Source of the DNA: Riptortus pedestris
Lineage: Eukaryota; Arthropoda; Insecta; Hemiptera; Alydidae
Direction: 5' to 3'
Assembly: GCA_019009955.1 (NCBI GenBank)
Contig: CM032232.1
Coordinates: forward strand, 48,572,501 to 48,636,500
DNA: 64,000 nucleotides
The notes under the pieces are model-generated. The model was not told the DNA's origin, did not search any database, and worked only from the letters and a program-made list of their open reading frames with translations. Positions within the stretch are counted from its first letter, which is position 1. Each line of letters opens with the position of its first letter. The position numbers and the translations under genes are program-made. Positions 22,789-34,636 of the stretch are shown piece after piece.

Positions 22789-24791
22789 TTGGGTGGTCTC
22801 ATAAGTTTGTTCGGTTTTCGTCAGTAATGTGAATTGTTTTCAAATATCTCCTGTTCTCCTTAACTTGTCTGATTTTAATCGGAAAGGTCAAAGTTCACTC
22901 TTCGAATCTATACTATGTTAGGTTTTAAGGGTTTTGCTTGTGCTACAGCACAGTGAAAATGTGAGGGAACAAAGTGCATTTCCGGCATATTTTGCTTTTT
23001 AATTTCAAAGAAGGCAAGCGAGCTGCCGAGGCCCACCGAAATGTGTGGTGTGCATGGGGACGAACCCATAACAGAAGGTACTGCACTGAAATATTTTGCC
23101 AAGTTTCATTATGGAGATACGAGATTGGATGATTCACCCCGCAGCGGTCGGCCAACAGATGTTGATTCGTGTGATATCAAGGCACTAATCAAGCAAAATT
23201 CTTCTTTCCAGGTACGAGAAATTGCAGAAACAATAGGAATAGGCTTCCAGCTAATTCATAGGTATTTAAAAAAGCTCTCTTGAACCGACGTGGAAGTGAC
23301 CCGTTTCTGAAACGATTAGAGACGGGTGATGAAAAGTGGATTATTTATGAAAATATAGTGCGTAAGATGTCGTGGAAAACTGCTGGTGAGCCACCGAATG
23401 AAACCCCGAGGGCCAACTTACATCCGCAAAAGATTTTGCTGTCCATACGGTGGAATTCAATGGTCTACTTGCATGAAGCTAACGAAATTGGACCAAGAAT
23501 TGCGACAGAAACGCCTAGAACTTGTGTTCATTCGTACTTCCGCTTACTTAATTCACTAACTGGCCGTAAATCAAGAGGTCGCCATGGATGGTGGCCAAAA
23601 GCGGAAACTGCAGCGCTAGCGTGCAGGATGGTGCACTCGTTTTAGGCTGGGCAGCTATATTGGTCCTGTGTCCGGCAATTGGTTTTGTTTATGCTCCGCA
23701 AACGTGCACGTTTTCCGGCTCTCACAGCGATTTTTCTCAGAAAGAATCTCTCTGCATCGAAGATAGAGGCCTCCGCTATCATTATGCACCAGTTAGAAGA
23801 AGGAATCTGATGTGGAACACAAATAACGCTGGAAGAAAAGTCCGCCTCATGGAAAGTATATTTTCATCAAAGTTATTTCACTATAATGCTAGCATTATCG
23901 ACATTGACAATCGAATGAGTACTCATGATAAAGGATATTTCAATCATTATCTAATTTATTTAAAGTATTGGCTTGCCGCTAAAGTTCACAATCTTAATAA
24001 AGGGCCACCATTATTTTTCTTTCTATGTTTTACAGCCCTCTTTAATAAAGTTAAAGTTTCTTTGTTTTTATAACATATTTATCAATAAGTGTTAAGGTTT
24101 ACATCATTAGTTTTAAGGCTAGTTCCTAGATTAGTATTCTTTTGTAGGTTTTAATTGTTTCAAATTATTATCTTTTTTTTTTTAACCTATCAGAAGGTTC
24201 ATTACTATAAAGTCTATGTATATGCTATAACTTATTCAATATATTTTGATTCTTTGGAGAACTCAAATAGTGGCTTGTATTATTTCACCCTCATCTTTCC
24301 AAGAAAATAGTAAATACTTCGGTATAATCAAGGTGAGGAAGTTATCTCTTTTATTAATTTTATTTCAGTCTAATGCTTTCTTATTATTCACACAAAGGCT
24401 AACCTCACGCCCCAACAACTTGAAAATCGCAAAGTTGTTATTTTTCACCACGACAATGCTAATCCCGCATCCGGGATAATCACACAACTAAAATTAAGGC
24501 AAGTTGGCTGAGATATTTTTCTCCATTGGACTACCATCTGTTCCAGTCTCCCAAAAACAGTGTGCTGATGATGATCTTTTGCTGATGAGAGATATATAAA
24601 AACATATATCAATGAGTTTTTCGCTTCTGAACCCCAGACGTTTTACGAGGGTGGAATTATGAAGACGTTGGAAAAATGGCCCATAATTAACAAATGCGTA
24701 TATATAATTTATAAAAATGTATTCTTTATTTAATAGAAAATGTTTCATTTCACAATCCAGAAACCGAAGGAATTTAAGGAACCACCCTATA
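22789..24791 (+). mobile_element. mariner transposon, decayed and interrupted
   Basis: Left end GGGTGGTCTCATAAGTTTGT and right end AAACCGAAGGAATTTAAGGA plus ACCACCCTATA are inverted repeats of each other in the outer 10 bases and approximately beyond. At 2.0 kb it is longer than the usual 1.3 kb: between about 23480 and 24390 about 0.9 kb of non-mariner DNA separates the two halves of the transposase. A related copy is at 41193-42373. Confidence 0.85.
22959..24720 (+). pseudogene. mariner transposase, broken
   Basis: Tc1/mariner transposases cut and paste DNA between inverted repeats using a DDD triad. The ATG at 22959 is followed at once by a stop (22962-22964). The reading then gives the N-terminal helix-turn-helix region (DDSPRSGRPT, VREIAETIGIG, IHRYLKKL; 23110-23278). 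About 25 residues including the usual WVPHEL linker are missing, then LKRLETGDEKWIIYENIV carries the first catalytic Asp (near 23323) and LHPQKILLSIRW follows. After an unrelated insert, VIFHHDNA (second Asp, near 24455) and SPLDYHLF (third Asp position, near 24525) appear in shifted frames, then ASEPQTFYEGGIMKTLEKW. All three Asp can be found, but stops, shifts, a deletion and an insertion abolish function. Confidence 0.85.
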
Positions 24792-24959
24792 CTATCCTAG
24801 ACACTAGATAATTATGAATTTATTTCAATTAGTTTCTAAGTTCTAAAACATGATAGAGATGGCTCTATATAATTATTGCATATGACTGTTTTCATTAGTA
24901 ATTTTTTATGCCAATTTTTTGCAAAAAAAGGTTAATAAAATTCAATATTGGATTTGATA

Positions 24960-26480
24960 ATCCCCAGACCGTTTGCATTGCTCGGACCTATAACGACACT
25001 CATATGTTAATATTTCCCGGAACTATGATAATATGCAATATGGCCACTGAGATATTACACGAATCTATGATGATAGTAATGTATTATTTATTATTGATAC
25101 TACTCCTAACTATGATCCGCAGCTCCTCATGAGGCAATGACCCAGATATCTCCTATAGAAGTGTAAAGTGAAGTGATAGCAGTGGCTATTTTCTTATCAA
25201 GTGCCATTCCTCCTTAGCACATGACTTCCTTGCCAGGCAGGGAGAGGCTGCTGCTCCTCTCATTGTGGTTAAGGGGTGTAGTTTCTGTCGAGTGTGATGG
25301 AGGGACTATTGAATTGTACATATCACACATTGCCAAATGAATTTAAATGCAGACTGTAATATTCTTAATAAAATAAAATCATCTTAAGAAATCTTAAGTA
25401 TGGTGTTAATGTAAAAAGTATTCGGTGTTATGACGACATTAATATGTTAATATTGGAATTCCTCTTAGCTATGATGCTAATCATGTGTTAGTGTAAATAT
25501 TACTCGGAACTATGGTATTATCTATGTGATAATATTGATATGACTCGGTACTACGATGATACACATGTAGTAATGCTAATATTATTCAGAGCAATATTAG
25601 TATCCTTGTGTTAATGTTAATATTATCCAATGCTATGATGATATCCATATGTTGATATCCTAGCTGTGGTGATATCCATGTGCTCAATTCCATATTACTC
25701 GGTGTTATGATGATATTCATGTGTGGTAATATAAATATTTTCCTAGTCTTTGATGATATCCTATGATTAATGTTGATATTACTCTTTGCTATGATGACAT
25801 ACATATTTTAATATTGATATTACTCGATATAATGTGATATACATCAGTTAATGATGATATTACTCTTTGCTATGATGACATACATATTTTAATATTGATA
25901 TTACTCCATGTAATGTTGATATACAACAGTCAATGATGATATTACTCTTTGCTATTATGACATACATATGTTAATATTGATGATAGTCGGTGTAAAGTTG
26001 ATATACATCAGTCAATGATGATATTACTCTTTGCTATGATGACATACATATGTTAATATTAATATTACTCGATGTAATGTGATATACATCAGTTAATGAT
26101 GATATTACTCTTTGGTATGATGACATACATATGTTAATATTGATATTACTCCATGTAATGTTGATATACAACAGTCAATGATGATATTACTCTTTGCTAT
26201 TATGACATACATATGTTAATATTGATGATAGTCGGTGTAATGTTGATATACAACAGTCAATGATGATATTACTCTTTGCTATGATGACATACATATGTTA
26301 ATATTAATAATACTCGATGTAATGTTGATATACATCAGTCAATGATGATATTACTCTTTGCTATGATGACATACATATTTTAATATTGATATTACTCGGC
26401 TATGATAATAATATTGATAATATCCTGTGCTATGACGATAATACCCTGGATCCATAATGGGTATGCCCTGATCTATAGCG
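24960..26480. repeat. 82-bp tandem array and diverged satellite-like flank
   Basis: In 25772-26400 a unit containing ATATTACTCTTTGCTATGAT repeats at 25781, 25862, 25944, 26026, 26107, 26189, 26271 and 26353, a period of 81-82 bp. Related but shorter and irregular GATGATATC / TTAATATTGATATTACTCGG units fill 25390-25780 and traces begin near 24985. The array continues after the LTR at 27355-27451. A non-repeat piece lies at about 25110-25390 (contains CAGGCAGGGAGAGGCTGCTG). Confidence 0.85.
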
Positions 26481-26753
26481 GGTATACTTTGATCTATGAT
26501 GATTGTTTAGATCAAAAGACTGCGTTGGCCATCCTTGCTCGACTTGTGTTGTTACCGTTGTCTCAGTAGACGAAGATCGAAGAATTCCTAGGAATTCCAA
26601 TGTTCTTGTTAGTTGGATGGTAACGATAGCATTCATCAATGTTGTGTTTTACTTTAAGGTAGGTGCTGCGTTGCGGCATGGTTGAAGCACAAATGTAAGT
26701 TATTGTTGATTATGCCCAGAGCTATTTTGGCACCCATTTGTAAACGTTAATAT

Positions 26754-27354
26754 TGTTGCATAAATAAATACATGAAAAATTAAACAGGGATAGTCTCGAA
26801 TTTAGGAAGTACGGGGGAGATCAAACGGTGCCGCCATATGGTCCCACTCGTCCTCGGCAATGCCACTCCAGATCAAGAAAAGTCCAGACAATTCTCCTTT
26901 GATGTTTTCCTACAAGCTATAAAAGGATCCAACCGCCGCTAGTTAGGTTGTTCTCAGCTGTTTTCAAGTGATCATCAGTGCGTACAGTGTGCAACAGTGC
27001 GACTTAGTTGAAATGCGGTAAAGTGTTTTATGTGAAGAACAGTGTTGTGCCGTGACTCATTAGGAACAGTATAGTGCCGTGTTTAAGACAGTGAACTTCG
27101 CGAAGTAAAGGACAGTGCAGTGCCGTGTTTTTTTGAACTTCAGTGATCGTGAGTGAATTATTGGACTGTGTAATCTGAAGAACAGTGAAGCTATCAGTAC
27201 CGACAGTGAGTAGTAATTAAGAATAATTAACCAAGTGTGTAGTGCATTGTTAAATAAATTGTGCAGTGATAAAAACTGTGTTTTGTGTGTTAAATTTTGC
27301 AATCAAAAAGAGCTCTAATAAACAACTAGTCCTGACTTTGTAATAAAAGTAACA
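26754..27354 (+). mobile_element. Solo LTR (family S), inserted in the 82-bp array
   Basis: TGTTGCA to GTAACA, flanked by ATAT on both sides (26750-26753, 27355-27358). A TATA box TATAAAAG is at 26918-26925, with the likely transcription start about 30 bp downstream. The R/U5 part is rich in AACAGTG/CAGTGCCGTG motifs, and AAATAAATTG near 27252 may serve as polyadenylation signal. Homologous, in opposite orientation, to the LTRs at 17635 and 47525. No gag/pol attached. Confidence 0.85.
26918..26925 (+). promoter_or_regulatory. TATA box of the solo LTR
   Basis: TATAAAAG inside the U3 part of the LTR, in the expected orientation and about 165 bp from its left end. Confidence 0.6.
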
Positions 27355-27451
27355 ATATTTTTCATGATATCCATATGTTAGTGTTGATATTAGGCTGATC
27401 TGCAATGATATATACATGTTTTTGTTGATACCATTCTGAGCTATGATGATG

Positions 27452-27983
27452 TTTATTTATTTATTTATTTAGGTGTGTCGCAATTTAAGTGATTCACACA
27501 TTTTCTTGTTTAATACTAAAATAGTAAAGGTAAAGCCACCTTATAAAAACCAATAAAAAAAGTTAAAACATTTACAGAGGTAGGTAAAAATATGGTTATT
27601 TATTTCTTCTCCAGTGGATATAATTGCAGTCTAGTGTTTGATTATTTAATGTTACATCTGGTTGTAAATGTGTGTATCTTCGAGGTGTTTCATGACTTTT
27701 GTAATGTATGGGCTGTCGTCGTTTAGTAGTTCAGATAGGCTGGTGGGTAAGTTCTTGCCGGTTATTAGTCTGCAGTCTGTAAGTAAGTGTTTGATAGTTA
27801 GTTGTGTATTGCAGCTTGTACATGATGGTGGTTCAGTCCTAGTCCTAGTCCTAGAATGGCCGTGCCTCAAACGAGTAAGGACCTCTTCTTCTCTTCTGGT
27901 ATCCTGATTACTTGACAGCCATTCACGAATAGTGAAGCGGAATGGCATCTGACAGACACAAAACTACGAGAAATAAAAAAACA
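27452..27983 (-). mobile_element. 5'-truncated LINE (jockey/R1-type tail)
   Basis: Minus-strand retroposon: ends in (TAAA)n next to the target, is truncated at the 5' side, and is bounded by the 11-bp direct repeat CTATGATGATG (27441-27451 and 27984-27994). It lies in the 82-bp array neighbourhood, which is itself rich in ATGATGAT, so part of the duplication match could be coincidental. Coding tail at 27652-27948. Confidence 0.82.
27652..27948 (-). pseudogene. C-terminus of LINE ORF2 (zinc-knuckle region)
   Basis: The final 98 residues of a non-LTR reverse transcriptase. The stretch EEEVLTRLRHGHSRT followed by C-x2-C, TIKHLLTDC matches the conserved C-terminal block of jockey, I and R1 type LINEs (CxxC...HxLxxC), located after the RT and RNase H domains. 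The frame is intact to its stop at 27652-27654, followed by a 3' UTR of about 200 bp ending in TAAA repeats. The RT domain is absent owing to 5' truncation, the usual fate of target-primed insertions. A related fragment is at 50219-50401. Confidence 0.85.
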
Positions 27984-27994
27984 CTATGATGATG

Positions 27995-28266
27995 TACGAT
28001 GTGTTGATATTTCAGCATCCGCGTTGGGGCCCTTCCCGTGAAGGTCGATACTCTTTGTGGGTCATTACCACCTCTTCATTAAAACATGGCTGCGTTGCTA
28101 AATTCAATGCACTTCGTTAGTTCCTTATTTATTATTATAATGAATATTTTTGGTACTTACGTATGAGCTCGTCAACCGAAACTAAATTTATATTACGCTT
28201 CATTACAAAAATCCCTTCATTTCAACCATAAAACATAAAGTAAATAGCTATTTTTTTCAGGACCTT

Positions 28267-28310
<44 letters not shown>

Positions 28311-29754
28311 TTAGGCTTGGGTTAGAATTAATTAGTGTCTTCTATAGTATAAGTAAAACGATAATTAATAATTTCCGATTTTCCGGGAGCAACAACCTAG
28401 GGAACTGTACTGACTACTATTTTTATGACCGTCTTATTTTCTCAAGACTCCGGGTTATAAGCAAACGAATCTTGACTTTGTTTGAGAAAGAAACCTTGTT
28501 ACCAGTCTCTAATTTTTATTTTAAAACATCGTGGGTTTTTTCCTTTTACTGGAATTATTGGCAAAAATTAAGTTAACATAAATAAAAAAACAAAGTAGTA
28601 GAAATTATGTATAATATTTTTATATAACTTAAGTAAGGCTTAGATATAACTTTACATTATCCATAAAATCTTATTTCAAAGTTCGATATGCTAATCAATA
28701 AAGCGTCAATTTCACCCCATTTTCTTGAAATACGTTTATTTTTTCACCCAAAGAAATTAATTTACAATCTTAAAAATTGGGGTTTATTACTAAAATAATG
28801 TACAATGATTACCAGAAATCAGTCTTTAACGCTTCAATACACTAATCTTTCAGGTAATTGTTGGAATGAATTATTTTTTTGGGCAGCTTAATAAATTTAA
28901 ACTTTTCCTTATTTAACCGGTGATAAATATTTGGATAAAATAAGGAACGATAGTGATTCAGGCAGTTAATTTTGCCCATCCCTTTGTTTTAATATTAAAT
29001 ATAATTTATCCTTTATAGTTTCATTAGTAAATCGAGTAGAAAAACAATTAATAAATAATGATACAGCTGATGGGGAAACTCATTTTGTTTACTCGTTATA
29101 TTAAATATCCCAATCTCACGTTTTTTAATTTTGTAAAATTAATTATAAAAAAAAGGAAAACTAAATTCCTTGCCGAATAAGTAAGTAATAAGAAATCAAT
29201 TAAGATTGTCATTATAAGTTTCTTCAAATACCTGTCAAACTGCTGAATTAACATGTGAGTGCCTACTCGATGAGCCGAGTTCCCACGAAATGTTTTTTAA
29301 ACTGATGATTATTTTATGAACGATTTGGAATTTCATTTTTCTTAACAATGATAGACAAATTCAACTTGAATAAAATAATCACAGAGGAAGAAATAACCTC
29401 TTCACCTATCTGAAATACGACATAATGTGAACAAAGAAAAAATAATATCATAGGACATGTAGTTCTTTCCAATGTCATTCCACACGTGGTTTTCTTACAA
29501 AAAGGTAATAACAATAGAATTAAGGTTTCAATAAATTAGTTGTATTTAATTTGATAAGACTATAAAATAAGGAGTGTTTAAGGCATTATTATGGTAAATA
29601 TATAAATTTAACTTACTAATATTCTATATTTAAATTTGGTATTCAATACCTGTGGGGTATAGATCTTTCTCTATGTCCTCTCATGGATTGTTTACGGATT
29701 AGAATTTGAGCTCGAATATGTTTAGTTTGAACAGATGTATTCACGTTTTGTCTA
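27995..29754. other. No recognisable gene; (AT)n microsatellite
   Basis: AT-rich throughout. (AT)n at about 28268-28306. Nothing else supported. Confidence 0.5.
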
Positions 29755-31205
29755 TATAGAAAAGCTCATTGGGCTCTCTTATTGTCTAATGATATTTCAA
29801 AGACAAAATCACAATATATGGGAACGGCTCCATTATTTCATCATTGATGATTGTCCACACTTCAAATTATCGTTATGTGAGACCCTTCTTTCTAGTCCAA
29901 AGACGAGTATGTGAAGTTCTATGCTGCCTCAAGAAAATATCATTGGGCTCTCTTATTGTCTAATGATCTTTCAAAGACAAACTCACAATATATGGGAACG
30001 GCTCCATTACTTCATCATTGATGATTGCCCACACTTCAAATTATCATTATGTGAGACCCTTCTTTCTAGTCCAAAGACGACTATGTGAAGTTCTACGCTG
30101 CCTCAAGAAAATATCATTGGGCTCTCTTATTGTCTAATGATATTTCAAAGACAAACTCACAATATATGGGAACGGCTCCATTACTTCATCATTGATGATT
30201 GCCCACACTTCAAATTATCTTTATGTGAGACCCTTCTTTCTAGTCCAAAGACGACTATGTGAAGTTCTACGCTGCCTCAAGAAAATATCATTGGGCTCTC
30301 TTATTGTCTAATGATATTTCAAAGACAAACTCACAATATATGGGAACGGCTCCATTACTTCATCATTGATGATTGCCCACACTTCAAATTATCATTATTA
30401 GAGACCCTTCTTTCTAGTCCAAAGACGAGTATGTGAAGTTCTATGCTGCCTCAAGAAAATATCATTGGGCTCTCTTATTGTCTAATGATCTTTCAAAGAC
30501 AAGCTCACAATATATGGGAACGGCTCCATTACTTCATCATTGATGATTCCCCACACTTCAAATTATCATTATGTGAGACCCTTCTTTCTAGTCCAAAGAC
30601 GAGTATGTGATGTTCTACGCTGCCTCAAGAAAATATCATTGGGCTCTCTTATTGTCTAATGATCTTTCAAAGACAAACTCACAATATATGGGAACGGATT
30701 CATTACTTCATCATTGATGATTCCCCACACTTCAAATTATCATTATTAGAGACCCTTCTTTCTAGTTTAAAGACGAGTATGTGAAGTTCTACGCTGCCTC
30801 AAGAAAATATCATTGGGCTCTCTTATTGTCTAATGATCTTTCAAAGACAAACTCACAATATATGGGAACGGATTCATTACTTCATCATTGATGATTGCCC
30901 ACACTTCAAATTATCATTATGTGAGACCCTTCTTTCTAGTTTAAAGACGAGTATGTGATGTTCTACGCTGCCTCAAGAAAATATCATTGGGCTCTCTTAT
31001 TGTCTAATGATCTTTCAAAGTCTAGCATCACAACGTCTAGGAAAGGCTTCATTACTTCATCATTGATGATTGTCCACACATGAAATTATCATTACGAGAG
31101 ACCCTTTTTGCCGTCCAAAGACGACTATGTGAAGTTCTACGCTGCCACAAGAAAATATCTTTTGGCTCTCTTATTGTCTAATGATCTTTTAAGTCTAGCA
31201 TCACA
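29755..31205. repeat. 174-bp satellite, about 8 units
   Basis: The anchor TCATTGGGCTCTCTTATTGT recurs at 29766, 29940, 30114, 30288, 30462, 30636, 30810 and 30984, each exactly 174 bp apart, with a diverged unit at 31158. Variants shared between non-adjacent units (for example GGATTCATTAC in two units, TATTAGAGACCC versus TATGTGAGACCC) indicate exchange between units. Each unit contains the palindrome-like TTCATCATTGATGAT. The last unit and a half diverge (TCTAGCATCACAAC), marking the array edge. No coding frame. Confidence 0.96.
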
Positions 31206-31893
31206 ACACCTTCTCTGTGATCTTCCAAATAAACTCTCCCGCTAGACTTATTCTAAATTCTTTGAAGGATTAACACGTAATCGTTTTCTAACGGTCTCCC
31301 ATTTTTACTGTAACAATATTTTTTTTTTAAAACATTATCTTCAGGTGTTCTAAAGACCGAGGTTATAGAAGATTCATTTTCCTTTGATGGTTGTAACGAT
31401 ATTGTAATGACAAGTCTACAATGCACCTCTTCATTTTCCTAAGGTCTCTACGGCTTTGCTTTTAGTTGAGGGAAATCAGCTCCTGTCGCTGTACTAGCGA
31501 CGAGAATTCCAAGACTTTCGTCAAATTTCCTTCAACCCTAGGCAAAATATACAAGTATGCTACTCTCAGAACGGTTTTTGGTCATTATTGTTTGTATGTT
31601 TGTGATTAGAGTCTCTAACTGTTTGACAACAATTTGGAAGTTGCCTTATTTATTCGAACTTAAACGAATTCAACATTTAAATGTCTCATGTACAACTAAA
31701 AACCAAATAATGAGTCAATTACAGAAATGTTAAAACGGCAAAATCCTAAATATATAATATTTATACAATCAATATTTTTACATGAATTGTTTATCTATAT
31801 TATTCGATAGCGGCGAACATTATGAAAGTTATTTGTATTTATTCGTGTTCAGACATGTGTAACTTTCATATTAAAATAATATATCATTAAACA
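31206..31893. other. No gene; possible remote HINE relative
   Basis: At 31470-31560, GAGGGAAATCAGCTCC...CGTCAAATTTCC...ACCCTAGGC parallels the element 3' end (GGGAAATCAGCT, CTTCAAATGTCC, CTACCCAGG) on the minus strand but is too diverged to be sure. The rest is AT-rich. Confidence 0.35.
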
Positions 31894-32710
31894 TTTTTTT
31901 TTTTTTTTTTTTTTTTTTTTACGTATTTCCTCTACATAAAACCCTATGTGGAGAGATTTTATTTTCTGTACATCCCATGCTTTTGAATTATACGTGCATT
32001 TTGTCAAAACATTTAACAATATTTTATACAATGATATATATATTAAAATGTAAATAAGAACATGAAAATTAAACTTATCAAATAAAACCATTAAATAAGA
32101 ACAATTAAAGAATTCAATTAAATAATCAATAGAAAAAATTACATAATATTAATACTATATTTTCTTTTCCTCTCGCAGCTTAAGAATAACATAGGCATTT
32201 ATTTTTAATAAATTAAGGTGTTTTTAAAATAAAATATAGGGACTGATAGGCCATGCGAGAATATGAGTCTTTAACTCTCTTTGTATGTCTTGAGTCAGTC
32301 TACATTCATAAATTAGGTAGGTGAATGTCTGTTCAGGGTAATTGTCGCATTTACAAGTATTTGAGTCAGTAAGTTTGAATCTGTGTAAGTAAGAGTTTGT
32401 ATTTCCGTATCCAGTTAGTATTCGTGTTAGGTAAAATGTATGTTGGGATAGTGAGATATTGATTTTTAAAGCAGGGATATATAATTTTAGATGTAATCCT
32501 ATATCTGTTTCATTCCATCGCGTTTACCACAAATTAATACTTTTTTTCTCATAGTAAAGACTTACACCGTTGGAGTAATTTTATTGTATATTACCTCTTC
32601 GCTACTTTTAGAGAAACTTTTGTCTTGGATATCGACTATTTCATTACCCGTAATTCCTGCGTATGCCTTGACCCATTTGAAGTGAATGAAAGTCTGTCTG
32701 GTTTTTAATT
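31894..32710 (-). pseudogene. LINE ORF2 3' fragment (RNase H and C-terminus) with poly(A)
   Basis: The minus strand reads HFKWVKAYAGITGNEIVD at about 32635-32690, the last conserved block of a LINE-encoded RNase H (WVKAHxGxxGNExAD). This is followed in 32200-32520 by TRILTGYGNTNSYLHRF and TCKCDNYPEQTFTYLIYECR, the typical C-terminal region with cysteine cluster of R1/LOA/jockey-group LINEs. The 3' end carries a 27-base poly(A), seen as T-run 31894-31920. Frame breaks occur between the two blocks. The family differs from the (TAAA)n-tailed LINE at 27452. Truncated and inactive. Confidence 0.8.
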
Positions 32711-33911
32711 TTGTTATATAACATTAAACATTCATATGTTAGTTAAATTTCAGTTCATGTTCACAAAGTGCTCTTACTAACGGAAGCATAAAAAATAGAA
32801 ATGAGACAACTTCGTTCAGACGGAAAACCGTTTTAGTTTACGAAGGAAGGGCGTGGCGAACTATTTTCCCCCGAATAACGATATTCTGCTTGAATAATAG
32901 GTACCGGGCCATAAAGCATCTCGAGTAGAGTGTAAACAGATTGCCACATATTTAAAGAACAAATGTTAGCCCGGAAATGAAAATCCGGAGATAGAATTAA
33001 ACCGGGCTTTGTTTATAAAAGGGGATGAGTTTCATGTCATAGTCCGAAGATATTTCTTCGTAGAGAAGAGGAAAGGAAATATTCTCCAGGATGAAATATA
33101 TAATTTATCAGCCCTGACTACATTTATTCTGTCAGCGAGTGACAAACTGTATCCATACTCCATGTTTCCATGTTACTCCTGGAGTCCTTTTTCCTCCATC
33201 TTCTATCCATGCATAGGAAATATGCCTCTGTTTTCAGAATACACATCGCCTTATCAAGAAGAATTTTTGGAATTCAAAATGAACGAATATTTTTCCAGCC
33301 TTCATTTATGGAATATTAATATCCAATCAGAATTCTCACGTTTCTCTAGTCACATTTCACACTTGCAGAAAGCTAATGTATTACTAACCAACTTTAAATA
33401 AGAAGCATTGTTTTTTTTCGGACATATAGAAGGGGTTGCGAGGACTTTTAGAGAAGGGGTGAAATAAAAAATTCTCTCTGTTATTAAGAGTTCGATCAAA
33501 AAATGTTAAATAACAAATAGTATTTCTAAGTTAATTGTCTAAAATGTTACTCTACACATTTCTCCTCTCACTCGACATTTAACTAAGATATTTCCATTTT
33601 TTTTTCTCAAGTTCTTTTTACCTAGGCTTCTTATTACACGAAAAATTGAAAATATTCGGTGTCACATACGTAGCGAGTCCAGTGCAAGGGAAATATTTTT
33701 AATTTATGGAGCCCCACGTTACAGACTTTCTGTTTAGTCTATCTAGGTCTATTTGAACCTCCACAATCTACCAAATATATTTTTGATCTCAATCTTCAGA
33801 TAACTTTTACTTACGAGATTTTCTCTTAAAGCAACTGGGTCTTAGGGTATCTCATATCTTGAATGAAATAAAAATATGAAAATATAAGATACGAGATAAA
33901 TCAAAGCTTTT
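32711..33911. other. No recognised gene; one 130-codon open frame and a HINE trace
   Basis: A plus-strand open frame at 33009-33401 (130 codons) is unusually long for this AT content but has no motif I recognise; it could be an exon or chance. At about 33410-33680 a decayed minus-strand HINE core is visible (GAAGGGGTTGCGAGGAC, TTCGATCAAAAAATGTTAAA, ACTAAGATATTTCC). Confidence 0.35.
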
Positions 33912-34125
33912 TAGCAGATTTCCCTCAAGATAAATCAGCTATTGAGGTTGTACTCATGACGGGATTTCCGAAAACCTTCCTCAAATGCCCATCGATCCTT
34001 CTTAAAAGATATAGAAAATGAGGTCCGTCCTAAATTATGTATATATAACTGTCTTTTACCGCTTCCAGCGGTCTCAATTTTTTTTTGGTCGCCACCAAAC
34101 TCCAATATTTGACAAATGGGTGTGG
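33912..34125 (-). mobile_element. HINE-like element, 3' end fragment
   Basis: AGCAGATTTCCCTCAAGATA and AATCAGCTATTGAGG, then CCATCGATCCTTC, AATGAGGTCCGTCC, ACCGCTTCCAGCGGTC and CACCAAACTCCAATATTTG. Ends abruptly in unrelated DNA. Confidence 0.75.
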
Positions 34126-34360
34126 ATTACTAATTGGAGCTAGTAACTACTAAGAAACCAGTTTTTGACTTTACAAATGTTATACCGTAAATATTATTAT
34201 AGATTGTTATTATAACTTTCTGTCAAATAATCAACATTTATTTAAACAATTAAAATTTTCTAAACATTTCAAATACTCGAGAATCTTTCTACTCTTTATA
34301 TTATACCTACATTTTTTCCGTTAATGCTTAGTTAATACAATAGTTACGTTTTGGTGGGGG

Positions 34361-34424
<64 letters not shown>

Positions 34425-34636
34425 CATATTTGAACCCATGAGCAAGCATATACCATGGTTCACGGGTAAAACAATACAATGATTGTAATGCAATGAAAAT
34501 GAAGGAATCATTTAGAGCTCAAGATAATCCAATCTATCCAATTTGATTGGAAACCATTAATATTTCAATCTGCCATAGGCGGATAACAGTAATTGTAAAC
34601 ATAAATGCACAAACATTCTCTCAATCCCAACTTTTT
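34126..34636. other. No gene; (TG)n(TA)n microsatellite
   Basis: (TG)n then (TA)n at about 34362-34425. Otherwise AT-rich without recognised features. Confidence 0.5.

Noticed and set aside
29755..31205. CRISPR-like regular repeat spacing
   Set aside because: The whole 174-bp period is conserved with no variable spacers and there are no cas genes; this is a eukaryotic satellite.
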